Source of the DNA: Roseivirga sp.
GTDB lineage: Bacteria; Bacteroidota; Bacteroidia; Cytophagales; Cyclobacteriaceae
Assembly (NCBI GenBank): GCA_029262895.1
Contig: JAJCYM010000074.1
Span: 62,001 to 126,000 of the forward strand
Reading direction: 5' to 3'
Length of the DNA stretch: 64,000 nt
A program made the position numbers and the translations under genes. Positions 36,585-45,139 of this stretch are shown in pieces; within the stretch, counting starts at the first letter, position 1, and each line of letters begins with the position of its first letter. The notes under the pieces are model-generated. The model searched no databases, had not been told where the DNA came from, and saw only the letters and a list, made by a program, of their open reading frames with translations.

Positions 36585-37547
36585 ATGGAGATAAATTCAA
36601 CTCATAAAAGAAATCAAAAGTGGTTGTTACCAATATTGGTGGTAACCTTACTTACCCTATTTAGTTGGTCTTGTCAAAGTGCAAAGGAATCAGCGGATGA
36701 AAGAAAGCGGCTGGTGAAACATGTCATCCTCATTGGTTCCGATGGGCTTGGAGCTTATGCTTTCGAAAAGGCCAAAGTGCCTAACATGAGAAAGATGATG
36801 GAGGGCGGGGCATATTCCCTTGAAGCCAGAGCTGTGTTACCTTCATCAAGTGCGGTAAATTGGGCTTCAATGATTATGGGCTCCGGCCCGGAATTGCATG
36901 GATATACAGAATGGGGAAGCAAAACCCCTGAATTACCTTCCAAAGTAATTGGGCCGGAAGGAATTTATCCATCAATTTTCAGTTTGATCGACAAGCAATT
37001 GCCTGATGAAAAAATGGGGGCTATCTACACTTGGGGAGGCATTGGTTATCTGTTCGAAAAACCTTTGGTAGATATTGACCATCATGGCAAATCAGATGAA
37101 GAAACCACACAAACAGCGATTGACTTTATTACCACACAGAAACCAGCCTTCACCTTTATTCACTTCGATCAACCAGATGGTGCCGGTCATGGTATTGGGC
37201 ATGATACTCCGGAGTATTACGAAGCAGTAGAAATGATCGATGGCCTCGTAGGCCGGGTATTGGAGGCCTTGGAAGAAAACGGCATGATGGATGACACCGT
37301 CATAATCCTAAGCTCAGACCATGGAGGCGTTGACAAGGGACATGGAGGTAAATCTCTGCTTGAGGTTGAAATTCCCTGGATAATTTATGGGCATGGTATC
37401 CCCCATATTGGATCAGCACAGCGTAGCATTGTCACCTATGATACCGGAGCTACAATTGCTTATTTGCTGGGCCTCGAAACTCCCCAGGTATGGACGGGTA
37501 GACCAGTACTGGAAATAATAAATGCTAATTTGAATGACAAAGATTAG
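36585..37547 (+). CDS. Type I phosphodiesterase/nucleotide-pyrophosphatase family lipoprotein
   Basis: A 320-aa alkaline-phosphatase-superfamily hydrolase. Start ATG 36585 gives a leader (LLPILVVTLLTLFSWSC) with a Cys for lipidation. LIGSDGLGAYA supplies the first metal Asp, LPSSSAVNWASMIMG the nucleophile region (a Ser in the position where Thr is common), and SSDHGGVDKGHGG the second Asp-His pair. The family hydrolyses phosphodiesters or pyrophosphates. It is one base behind the GH95 gene and seven before the dehydrogenase gene. A second paralogue lies at 49350-50342. Reading from 36489 would overlap the GH95 gene by 95 bases and is unlikely. Confidence 0.83.
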   Translation: MEINSTHKRNQKWLLPILVVTLLTLFSWSCQSAKESADERKRLVKHVILIGSDGLGAYAFEKAKVPNMRKMMEGGAYSLEARAVLPSSSAVNWASMIMGSGPELHGYTEWGSKTPELPSKVIGPEGIYPSIFSLIDKQLPDEKMGAIYTWGGIGYLFEKPLVDIDHHGKSDEETTQTAIDFITTQKPAFTFIHFDQPDGAGHGIGHDTPEYYEAVEMIDGLVGRVLEALEENGMMDDTVIILSSDHGGVDKGHGGKSLLEVEIPWIIYGHGIPHIGSAQRSIVTYDTGATIAYLLGLETPQVWTGRPVLEIINANLNDKD

Positions 37548-37554
37548 CTGAAAT

Positions 37555-38334
37555 ATGGACCTGAAACTCAAAGACAAAGTATTTATCGTAACCGGGGGTG
37601 CGAAAGGCATCGGTAGGGCCATTGCCGATCAATTGGTTGATGAAGGCGCTATTGCCGTGATCTTAGATAAGGATGTTGATACGGGACAAGAATTGATTTC
37701 TAAAATCGAAAATGGAGGTAATAAAGCCTCTTTTATCGAAACTGATTTATGTGATTCGAATCAATGTGAAGAGGCCATTCAAAAAACCATTGATACCTAT
37801 GGTCAACTCAATGGGCTGGTCAATAATGCTGGAATTAATGATGGGATTGGACTTGAAAACGGGTCGCCACGGGGATTCAGAGAGTCCCTTGAAAAGAACC
37901 TGTCCCATTTCTATGATATGGCACACTTCTGTTTGCCCCACCTGAAAGATTCAAAAGGATCCATACTCAATATTGCCTCCAAAACAGCCGTCACTGGTCA
38001 GGGTCATACCTCCGGCTATGCCGCTGCTAAAGGAGGCGTTTTGGCATTAACTAGGGAATGGGCTGTGGAATTACTTGAGAGTGGAATTCGGGTGAATGCC
38101 GTTGTTCCTGCTGAGGTGATGACCCCGCTTTATGAAAACTGGTTAAAGACCTTTGACAACCCGGAAGCCAAACAAAAATCCATTGAGGACAAAGTGCCTT
38201 TAGGAAAACGCATGACAACTCCTGAAGAAATTGCCAATACCGCAGTATTCCTATTGTCCGAAAAAGCTAACCATATCACCGGTCAGCACATCTTTGTTGA
38301 CGGTGGCTATACACACTTAGACAGAATAATTTAA
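37555..38334 (+). CDS. SDR dehydrogenase, likely L-fucose dehydrogenase
   Basis: A 259-aa short-chain dehydrogenase. The coenzyme motif is TGGAKGIGRAIA (from about residue 14), followed by NNAG near residue 90 and the catalytic YAAAK (Tyr155, Lys159). FVDGGYTH closes the fold. It resembles SDR L-fucose dehydrogenases (HSD17B14-like group), which oxidise L-fucose to L-fucono-lactone. Its place next to the fucose permease and mutarotase supports that role; the separate SDR at 24364 fits the later deoxyfuconate step. The assignments could be swapped, since motifs alone do not fix the substrate. Confidence 0.83.
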   Translation: MDLKLKDKVFIVTGGAKGIGRAIADQLVDEGAIAVILDKDVDTGQELISKIENGGNKASFIETDLCDSNQCEEAIQKTIDTYGQLNGLVNNAGINDGIGLENGSPRGFRESLEKNLSHFYDMAHFCLPHLKDSKGSILNIASKTAVTGQGHTSGYAAAKGGVLALTREWAVELLESGIRVNAVVPAEVMTPLYENWLKTFDNPEAKQKSIEDKVPLGKRMTTPEEIANTAVFLLSEKANHITGQHIFVDGGYTHLDRII

Positions 38335-38336
38335 GA

Positions 38337-39662
38337 ATGAACTCCATACCACAGCAAAAGCCCAAACTAGTCGATCGGAAGGTGTTGATTCCTTTCATTC
38401 TGATCACCTCCCTTTTCGCACTATGGGGTTTTGCAAATGCGGTGACGGACCCAATGGTTCAGGCATTCAAGAAAGTATTGGAGCTCACCAATTCGCAGGC
38501 GGCATGGGTACAAATGGCATTTTATGGTGGTTATTTCTGCATGGCCTTACCGGCTGCACTATTTGTTCGCAAATACTCCTATAAGGTAGGTGTGCTTATT
38601 GGACTTGCACTTTATGCCTTGGGAGCGCTGTTGTTTTTCCCGGCAGCAATTACAGAGCAATTCTGGTTTTTTTGTCTTGGACTGTATATTCTAACCTTTG
38701 GCTTAGCTTTTTTAGAAACCACAGCCAATCCCTACATCCTGGCGATGGGAGCCAGAGAAACCGCCACCCAGCGCCTCAACCTTGCACAGGCATTTAATCC
38801 GGTGGGCTCCATTGGGGGATTACTTATTGCTCAGCAATTTGTACTCAAAAACTTGAAATCAGATGATGTTGCGGATTACGCCTCACTGGATCTCGCTGAG
38901 AAGACATTGATAAAGACGGCTGATCTTCTGGTCATTCGAAACCCCTATGTGATATTGGGTTTGGTTTTGATTGGAGTATTTATTCTTATTGCTGTCAATA
39001 AAATGCCACAAGCCAGGGACGAAGGCAAAAAGCCCAGCCTTAAAGCGACATTTGATTCACTGAGAAGAAATAAGAAGTATGTCTTGGGGGTGCTGGCACA
39101 GGTCTTCTATGTGGGAGCACAAATTATGTGCTGGACCTACATCTATCAATATGCAGAAGCCATTGGCATATCGAGTACCATTGCCGCCAATTATCAACTG
39201 GCCGCCTTCGTTTTATTTCTTGTCGGTAGGGCAGTTGGTACCTATCTGCTAAGATTTATCAATTCAGGAAAACTGCTTGCCTATTTTGCTGTTCTGGCCG
39301 GTATTTGTACGGTTTTCGCTATTTATATGGAGGGGACAACTGGCTTGTACGCTCTGGTAGCTACTTCATTTTTTATGTCGGTAATGTTCCCAACTATCTA
39401 TGGAATAGCCTTGAACGGGCTTGATGAAGAGCAATCAAAAATTGGCGCAGCAGGACTCGTAATGGCAATTGTCGGTGGAGCGTTGATGCCTAAATGGCAA
39501 GGAATGATTATTGACCTTGGAGGGAATGGTGTAAGTGACACCCAAATAATCGGGGTCTCAGAGGTGAATTTCTCCTTCGTTCTACCGCTTCTTTGTTTTG
39601 TTTATATCGCCTGGTATGGTCGACAGGTATTTCGAAGGTATCAACCGGTAAAAGCGCTATAA
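38337..39662 (+). CDS. fucP: L-fucose:H+ symporter FucP (major facilitator superfamily)
   Basis: A 441-aa inner-membrane transporter with twelve hydrophobic segments. The opening FILITSLFALWGFANAVTDP contains the first-helix motif typical of FucP, including an Asp in the position known to matter for fucose/proton coupling in E. coli. The GYFCMALPAALFVRKYSYK loop, the FLETTANPY segment in helix 4-5 and the MFPTIYGIALNGL segment are also characteristic. It brings free L-fucose into the cytoplasm. It starts two bases after the dehydrogenase stop. Closely related carriers for glucose/galactose (GluP) exist, but operon context favours fucose. Confidence 0.93.
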   Translation: MNSIPQQKPKLVDRKVLIPFILITSLFALWGFANAVTDPMVQAFKKVLELTNSQAAWVQMAFYGGYFCMALPAALFVRKYSYKVGVLIGLALYALGALLFFPAAITEQFWFFCLGLYILTFGLAFLETTANPYILAMGARETATQRLNLAQAFNPVGSIGGLLIAQQFVLKNLKSDDVADYASLDLAEKTLIKTADLLVIRNPYVILGLVLIGVFILIAVNKMPQARDEGKKPSLKATFDSLRRNKKYVLGVLAQVFYVGAQIMCWTYIYQYAEAIGISSTIAANYQLAAFVLFLVGRAVGTYLLRFINSGKLLAYFAVLAGICTVFAIYMEGTTGLYALVATSFFMSVMFPTIYGIALNGLDEEQSKIGAAGLVMAIVGGALMPKWQGMIIDLGGNGVSDTQIIGVSEVNFSFVLPLLCFVYIAWYGRQVFRRYQPVKAL

Positions 39663-39667
39663 TCTTT

Positions 39668-40012
39668 ATGAACAAGTATTGCCTGACACTGGACCTAAAA
39701 GATGATCCTCAACTGATTGAGGAATACAAAACCCATCATCAAAATGTATGGCCGGAAATTATTCAGAGCATAGAGGACTCAGGCATTCACCAAATGGAAA
39801 TCTACCTCTTAGGCAATCGACTTACCATGATGATGGAGGTGGATGATACTTTCTCCTTAGAGAAGAAAGCTGCCGCTGATTCCAACAATGACAAGGTTCA
39901 GGAGTGGGAAACACTTATGTGGAAATACCAGCAGGCACTCCCTTTAGCTAAACCAGGTGAAAAATGGCTCCTTATGGAAAAGATTTTTCAGCATAAAGCC
40001 AACAAGGAATGA
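39668..40012 (+). CDS. L-fucose mutarotase of the RhaM-like family
   Basis: A 114-aa protein starting MNKYCLTLDLKDDPQLIEEY, the recognisable opening of the L-rhamnose mutarotase fold (dimeric alpha/beta barrel). HHQNVWPEIIQSIEDSGI and the EIYLLGNRLTMMMEV strand follow. Such proteins interconvert sugar anomers, presenting the beta-anomer to the dehydrogenase. It is unrelated to FucU of E. coli, and RhaM-like proteins in fucose clusters are taken as fucose mutarotases. It starts five bases after fucP; a reading from 39593 would overlap fucP and lacks family character. Its stop overlaps the next start (ATGA). Confidence 0.87.
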   Translation: MNKYCLTLDLKDDPQLIEEYKTHHQNVWPEIIQSIEDSGIHQMEIYLLGNRLTMMMEVDDTFSLEKKAAADSNNDKVQEWETLMWKYQQALPLAKPGEKWLLMEKIFQHKANKE

Positions 40013-41154
40013 GCTGGGACTATAACAGACGATATCCCTCAATGGATGACCTGCGTGCAAGGGCTAAAAGGAAAATGCCCAGGTTCGCTTTTGAATATCT
40101 GGATGGCGGCTGCAATGAAGACATAAACCTCCACCGAAATACTTCCGAAATCAGAGAGGTGAATCTGATTCCAAAATATCTTGAACCGTATAAGTCGAGC
40201 ACGCTGAAAACGGAATTGTTTGGCCATACCTACGATGCGCCATTTGGTGTTGCCCCAGTTGGACTCCAAGGCCTGATGTGGCCCAACGCCTCAGAGATTC
40301 TGGCCAAGGCTGCTCTTAAGCATAATGTTCCTTTTATTCTCAGCACGGTTACCACGAGCAGTATCGAGCGGATTTCAGAACTTACTGAAGGGCGGGCTTG
40401 GTTTCAACTTTACCATCCAACGAAGGAAGAATACCGAGACGATATTTTGGTGCGTGCGGAAGCTGCCCATTGTCCGGTGCTTGTATTACTTTGTGATGTA
40501 CCCACATTTGGTTTTCGTCCACGAGACATAAGGAATGGCCTTTCCATGCCTCCAAGAATGACCTTAAAAAATATATTTCAAATCCTGACTCACCCTAATT
40601 GGGCAATGCAAACCCTGAAGCATGGTCAACCCAACTTTGCAACATTAAAGCCCTATATGCCCAAAGGGCTCGATCTGAAAGGGCTTGGCTCCTTTATGGA
40701 TCAGATATTCTCAGGCAGATTGGATGATGACAAAATCGGCCGCATCCGTGACAAGTGGAAAGGCAAAATTGTGCTGAAGGGAGTGGCCAGTGAAGCGGAT
40801 ACGGAGAAAGCCATAGCTCTTGGACTGGACGGCATCATTGTCTCCAATCATGGAGGTAGACAGCTTGATGCAGGCGAATCTACCATCAAGCCACTCAGCC
40901 GAATTGCTGCCAAATATGGTGATCAGATTAAGGTCATGATGGATGGAGGCATGCGTTCCGGGCCTGATATCGCAAGATGCATTGCCAGCGGAGCCGACTT
41001 TACTTTTATGGGCCGAAGCTTTATGTATGGAGTAGGTGCCTTGGGTAAAAAAGGAGGTGAGCATACAATGGGACTCCTTAAGACCCAGCTACAGCAGGTG
41101 ATGGAGCAGGTCTGCTGTGAAAAAATCACAGACCTGCCAAAGCATTTGGCCTAA
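40009..41154 (+). CDS. FMN-dependent alpha-hydroxy-acid dehydrogenase, likely L-lactate dehydrogenase (LldD-like)
   Basis: A 381-aa flavoenzyme of the lactate/glycolate oxidase family. Signatures are FEYLDGGCNED, the APVGLQGLMWP loop, GIIVSNHGGRQLD with the catalytic His-Gly-Gly-Arg, and the FMN-phosphate motif MMDGGMRSGPDIARCI. It would oxidise L-lactate to pyruvate. That is the by-product of cleaving 2,4-diketo-3-deoxyfuconate, so it logically completes the pathway. It has no signal sequence. Electrons would go to quinone (dehydrogenase) or oxygen (oxidase), which the sequence does not settle. It ends the fucose operon. Confidence 0.9.
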   Translation: MSWDYNRRYPSMDDLRARAKRKMPRFAFEYLDGGCNEDINLHRNTSEIREVNLIPKYLEPYKSSTLKTELFGHTYDAPFGVAPVGLQGLMWPNASEILAKAALKHNVPFILSTVTTSSIERISELTEGRAWFQLYHPTKEEYRDDILVRAEAAHCPVLVLLCDVPTFGFRPRDIRNGLSMPPRMTLKNIFQILTHPNWAMQTLKHGQPNFATLKPYMPKGLDLKGLGSFMDQIFSGRLDDDKIGRIRDKWKGKIVLKGVASEADTEKAIALGLDGIIVSNHGGRQLDAGESTIKPLSRIAAKYGDQIKVMMDGGMRSGPDIARCIASGADFTFMGRSFMYGVGALGKKGGEHTMGLLKTQLQQVMEQVCCEKITDLPKHLA

Positions 41155-41159
41155 GTCGC

Positions 41160-41252
41160 GTTCGACATAAGACGGTCGTCATGCCGGAAAACTGTCCTTA
41201 AATTTTCATAAGGACAATTTTATCCGGTATCTCAAAGCTTTGATTGTCGAAC
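41160..41252 (+). repeat. Palindromic intergenic repeat, copy A
   Basis: The element is bounded by GTTCGACA (41160-41167) and TGTCGAAC (41245-41252), an exact inverted pair. Inside, TGTCCTTA (41193-41200) pairs perfectly with TAAGGACA (41209-41216) across the loop AATTTTCA, nested within GCCGGAAAA and TTTTATCCGG. A second copy with a different but still pairing stem lies at 42768-42870, in the same orientation. The two flank the DEAD-box helicase. Confidence 0.75.
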
Positions 41253-41303
41253 TGGTGTGAGCTTCAAGGGTTAAGACTAATCGTATATTAACAATTATCG
41301 GTC

Positions 41304-41353
41304 ATCCCGTCTTGCTTTCGCGAAGCTTCAGCGAAGCAAAGAGGGATCTTTTT
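41304..41353 (+). terminator. Hairpin terminator downstream of the fucose operon
   Basis: ATCCC (41304-41308) pairs with GGGAT (41343-41347), with an imperfect inner stem (CTTGCTTTCGC against GCGAAGCAAAG), followed by CTTTTTC. It lies about 150 bases after the LldD-like stop and could end transcription of the operon. It resembles the terminator at 1528-1557. The rest of 41253-41485 holds no gene. Confidence 0.55.
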
Positions 41354-41485
41354 CAGCAGTGAAAGTCAGATTTACTCATTAAAGGTGAAAAGATTTCTCT
41401 GTCCCTAAAACTCGGGACTACGAAATGACCACAGGATGGAGGTTTTTTAAAGTAAGGGAGATTTCTTATCCCGAACTCATCTTAA

Positions 41486-42724
41486 CTATCGCCTGGATTT
41501 CTTCTTTCTTCGATTTTTCTTCCCCGCTTCAGCCTCCTTCATAAGTGACTTCCAATCGTCTGATTTGTCTTCAGTCAGGTCTAAAATGGTTTGGTAATCA
41601 TCTTTCGAAAGCTCAATTCTACCGATGGGTTTGCCAAGATTTTCTTCTATTTCAGCCAGTGTTTCTTTTTCTTCTGTACTACAAAATGAAATGGCTAACC
41701 CTTTTTGGTTTCCCCTACCTGTTCTGCCTACTCGATGCACGTAGTTTTCAGTAGTCTCAGGCAGGTCATAGTTCACCACATATTCCACATCGGGTATATC
41801 AATTCCTCTGGCACTCACATCAGTGGCGATCAATACTTTCAGGGTGCCTTTGCGGAATTTGTTCATAACATCTTCCCGTTCCTCCTGCAATCTATCACTG
41901 TGAATCGTGTCAGCATCAATATCTACCCTTTCCAGTGCCTTTTTTACCCGCTCTGCCCGTACTTTAGTTCTGACAAAAACCAATATTTTCTTTTCAGAAT
42001 TACCATTGATTAAATTCTCCAGAAAGAAACGCTTGTCATCCATTTCTACCTTGGCAACCCCGTGATCAATATTTTTGGCTACGGGGTTTTTAGGGGAAAT
42101 CTGAATGCGAATGGCATTGGTGACCAATGAGTAAGCGAGTTTCTTGATTTTGTCATTGATGGTGGCAGAAAAGAAAAGTGTTTGCCTTTTCTTGGGCAGG
42201 TTGCTCGTGAGTTGACGGATATCATGAATAAAGCCAAGGTCAAGCATATGATCCGCCTCGTCAAGCACCAGTATTTCCACCCGATTCAAACGAATTGCAC
42301 CCTGACTTACCAAATCAAACATCCTTCCGGGTGTGGCAATTAAGACATCCACTCCCTTTTCAAGTTGCTTGATTTGAGGAGCCTGATCTACCCCTCCATG
42401 AACACAGAAGCAATTGACTTTGGTGTGTTTACCCAACGTATTAAAGACACTTTCAATTTGGAGTGCCAACTCATGCGTTGGTGCCATGACCAAACACTTT
42501 ATGCCATCTGGCCTAATGGCGGATTTGCGCTCTTGTAAAACATGCAGAATGGGTATGGCAAATGCAGCGGTTTTTCCAGTACCTGTTTGTGCAATTGCCA
42601 AAACATCTTCGCCTTTTAGAATAGCGGGGATGGATTTGAATTGAATGTCAGTAGGCTTTTTATAATCCAGCTTTGCAATGCTGATTTTGATCCCTTCGTC
42701 AATGCGGTACTCGTCAAATTTCAT
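41486..42724 (-). CDS. DEAD-box RNA helicase
   Basis: A 412-aa ATP-dependent RNA helicase of minimal DEAD-box length. Motifs in order: the Q-motif region (YKKPTDIQFKSIPAIL), motif I AQTGTGKT (about residues 44-51), APTHELA, ATPGR, DEAD, SAT, then FVRTK, TDVSARGIDIPDV and HRVGRTGR. It ends in a short basic tail (KKNRRKKKSRR) as in RhlE-like proteins, which help RNA unfolding and ribosome assembly. It stands alone on the minus strand between the two fucosidase operons. Confidence 0.95.
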   Translation of the reverse strand: MKFDEYRIDEGIKISIAKLDYKKPTDIQFKSIPAILKGEDVLAIAQTGTGKTAAFAIPILHVLQERKSAIRPDGIKCLVMAPTHELALQIESVFNTLGKHTKVNCFCVHGGVDQAPQIKQLEKGVDVLIATPGRMFDLVSQGAIRLNRVEILVLDEADHMLDLGFIHDIRQLTSNLPKKRQTLFFSATINDKIKKLAYSLVTNAIRIQISPKNPVAKNIDHGVAKVEMDDKRFFLENLINGNSEKKILVFVRTKVRAERVKKALERVDIDADTIHSDRLQEEREDVMNKFRKGTLKVLIATDVSARGIDIPDVEYVVNYDLPETTENYVHRVGRTGRGNQKGLAISFCSTEEKETLAEIEENLGKPIGRIELSKDDYQTILDLTEDKSDDWKSLMKEAEAGKKNRRKKKSRR

Positions 42725-42767
42725 GTATCAAGAATATGAAGCAAAGATACCTTTATAACATGAGTTT

Positions 42768-42870
42768 GACATAAGAAGGTCGTCATGCCGGAAAAATAGT
42801 CCATAAATTTTAATATGGGCTATTTTATCCGGTATCTCAAAGCTTCGAATTGGCGAGATTCCGGATATTT
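42768..42870 (+). repeat. Palindromic intergenic repeat, copy B
   Basis: This copy matches copy A at GACATAAGAAGGTCGTCATG, CCGGAAAA, the 8-base loop (AATTTTAA) and TTTTATCCGGTATCTCAAAG. Its inner stem is ATAGTCCATA (42796-42805) with TATGGGCTAT (42814-42823). Compared with copy A, stem bases differ on both arms so that pairing is kept, with one G-T wobble. It begins 44 bases upstream of the helicase start codon. The rest of 42725-43083 holds the 13-bp motif noted separately and no gene. Confidence 0.75.
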
Positions 42871-42961
42871 TACTTCTTTTTTTATTATATGGAATCACGC
42901 ACCTTCTTGAGCTACTCAATAGGTTATTCACATTAAACAAGAACCCCAATTAGACATACTT

Positions 42962-42974
42962 TTTTTGCGTCAAA
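42962..42974 (+). promoter_or_regulatory. Copy of the fucose-operon motif upstream of the second fucosidase operon
   Basis: TTTTTGCGTCAAA is the exact reverse complement of the motif at 22957-22969. It lies 110 bases before the ATG at 43084 and would place the GH29/GH29/GH20/phosphodiesterase operon under the same AraC-type regulator. Confidence 0.5.
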
Positions 42975-43083
42975 ATTTAATTACTGAAATAATCAGTATA
43001 TATAGTGTTGGTCTCAGCGAACGGATGCTTAGAAAAGAAAGACAATTCGGGCTAAATTAGCTGTGCTATCAACCTCCATTCTT

Positions 43084-45135
43084 ATGTGCCGAAAAGCAAT
43101 CCTTTCCCACTTTTTGATCCTATTTTTCTTGATCTGTTTAGGAGCATGCAAAGAAAGCAGCCAATCAAAATCTGAAGAATCAGAGGACACCAGGATGGAA
43201 TGGTGGCGAGATGCCCGTTTTGGCATGTTTATACATTGGGGGCTCTATGCTATTCCTGCGGGCGCATGGGATGGAACCACCAATCATGCGGAATGGATAC
43301 GAACCACTGCCGAAATTCCATTGGAGGAATACGACCAATTCCTTGATGAATTTAATCCAGTAAAATTTGATGCTGATGCTTGGGTGAAAATGGCCAAAGA
43401 TGCTGGTATGAAATACATCACCATCACCAGTAAACACCATGACGGTTTTGGTTTGTTCGATTCCGAAACTTCTGATTATGATGTGATGGCTAGCCCATTT
43501 CAAAGAGACATTCTCAAGGAATTGGCTGAGGCTTGTCGCAGAGAAGGGATCAAACTATGCTTCTACCACTCCATAATGGATTGGCATCACCCTGATTATT
43601 TACCCCGAAGGAATTGGGAAAAAAATCGTTCTGTTGAAGGTGCTCAATTTCCCCGCTATGTTGATTATATGAAGGCGCAGTTGAAAGAGCTTTTGACCAA
43701 TTACGGTGACATTGGTGTACTATGGTTTGATGGAGAATGGGAAGATACCTGGACCCATGAGCAAGGAGTGGAGTTATACGATTATGTAAGAAGCTTCCAA
43801 TCCGATATTATCATCAACAATCGCGTGGATAAGGGACGTCAGGGAATGCAAGGGCTAACGGCTGAAGGTGATTTTCGCGGAGACTTTGGTACGCCTGAAC
43901 AGGAAATTCCGGATACCGGTCTACCCGGCATCGACTGGGAAAGCTGCATGACCATGAATGATCATTGGGGTTATAATGCAAATGATTCGAATTGGAAGTC
44001 CTCGGAAGATTTGATTAGAAAATTGGCAGACATTGCCTCGAAGGGTGGCAACTTCCTTCTCAATATCGGACCAAAGGCCGATGGGACTTTCCCACAAGAA
44101 AGCATCGATCGACTCAAAGCCATTGGTGATTGGATGAAGGTAAATGGTGAGTCTATTTATGGAACTGAAGCCAGCCCTTTTGAGCACCTTTCCTGGGGGC
44201 GAGTGACCCAGAAGGAAATCCAGGGAGGTACACGGCTTTATTTGCATGTTTTTGATTGGCCCGAAGATGGGAAGTTGCGTTTGAGCGGTCTCAAAAATGA
44301 TGGAATAAAAGCGAGATTATTGGCTAACCATTCACTTAAAGTGAATGTTCAGAGAAAAGAAGATGAGCTCGTGATCGAATTATCAGGGCAATCACCAGAC
44401 CCCATCAACACGGTGCTGGTATTAGATATTGAGGGAGAACCTGAAGTGGTATCGCCACCGCTGATTTTGGCAGAAGAAGATCGTTTTGTAGATGACATGA
44501 AAGTCAGTTTGCAAGCGGGCAAATTTGAAATACGCTATACAATTGATGGTACCACGCCAACTTCTGCCTCCGACTTATATTCTTCTGAAATTCTCATAAC
44601 CGATAACACTGTGTTGAAGGCCCGATTTTTTGATGATCAACGTCCGGTAAGTGGAATCAGAACACAAACATTTACCAAAGTCAGTATGCAGTCAGCTCAA
44701 AAGCTATCAAACCTCCAATCCGGTCTTAATTACCAATACTATGAAGGAGATTGGAATGAGTTGCCGGATTTCAATAATCTTCGAAGCAAAAAGTCTGGCA
44801 CTGCGTCTCAATTCGGGGTTGACGGCAAAGTTCAGGAAGAACATTTTGGCTTTGATTTTACGGGCTATGTCAATGTCCCTGAGAATGGTGCCTATCGCTT
44901 TTACACCAGTTCAGATGATGGAAGCAGGTTATACATCAATGATCAGTTGGCAGTGGATAATGACGGTTTGCATGGCATGGTAGAAAAGGAAGGTTTGGTT
45001 GCCTTGGAAAAGGGTTATCATAAAATCCGTGTAACTTTCTTTGAGCAGGGAGGTGGAGATGACTTAATTGTAAGTTGGAAGGGTCCGGGAATCGCAAAAT
45101 CTGAAATGCCTGCATCAGCCCTTTATCGACAGTAA
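43084..45135 (+). CDS. GH29 alpha-L-fucosidase with chitobiase-C-like and PA14 domains, lipoprotein
   Basis: A 683-aa lipoprotein (CLGAC lipobox, about residue 22). The GH29 catalytic domain (about 35-350) has FGMFIHWGLYAIPAG, TSKHHDGFGLFDSET and the nucleophile in VLWFDGEW (Asp216). A beta-sandwich follows to about 455, then a chitobiase/hexosaminidase C-terminal-like domain (about 470-540; FEIRYTIDGTTPTSASDLY) and a PA14 domain (about 550-683; YRFYTSSDDGSRLYIND). PA14 modules bind sugars in several enzymes. I start at ATG 43084; a GTG at 43063 adds seven residues. Four bases separate it from the next gene. Confidence 0.94.
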   Translation: MCRKAILSHFLILFFLICLGACKESSQSKSEESEDTRMEWWRDARFGMFIHWGLYAIPAGAWDGTTNHAEWIRTTAEIPLEEYDQFLDEFNPVKFDADAWVKMAKDAGMKYITITSKHHDGFGLFDSETSDYDVMASPFQRDILKELAEACRREGIKLCFYHSIMDWHHPDYLPRRNWEKNRSVEGAQFPRYVDYMKAQLKELLTNYGDIGVLWFDGEWEDTWTHEQGVELYDYVRSFQSDIIINNRVDKGRQGMQGLTAEGDFRGDFGTPEQEIPDTGLPGIDWESCMTMNDHWGYNANDSNWKSSEDLIRKLADIASKGGNFLLNIGPKADGTFPQESIDRLKAIGDWMKVNGESIYGTEASPFEHLSWGRVTQKEIQGGTRLYLHVFDWPEDGKLRLSGLKNDGIKARLLANHSLKVNVQRKEDELVIELSGQSPDPINTVLVLDIEGEPEVVSPPLILAEEDRFVDDMKVSLQAGKFEIRYTIDGTTPTSASDLYSSEILITDNTVLKARFFDDQRPVSGIRTQTFTKVSMQSAQKLSNLQSGLNYQYYEGDWNELPDFNNLRSKKSGTASQFGVDGKVQEEHFGFDFTGYVNVPENGAYRFYTSSDDGSRLYINDQLAVDNDGLHGMVEKEGLVALEKGYHKIRVTFFEQGGGDDLIVSWKGPGIAKSEMPASALYRQ

Positions 45136-45139
45136 TAGA

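Noticed and set aside
41160-42870. Repeat pair flanking the helicase considered as ends of a transposon
   Set aside because: The copies are direct, not inverted, there is no transposase between them, and each is itself a complete hairpin, so a REP-like element fits better.
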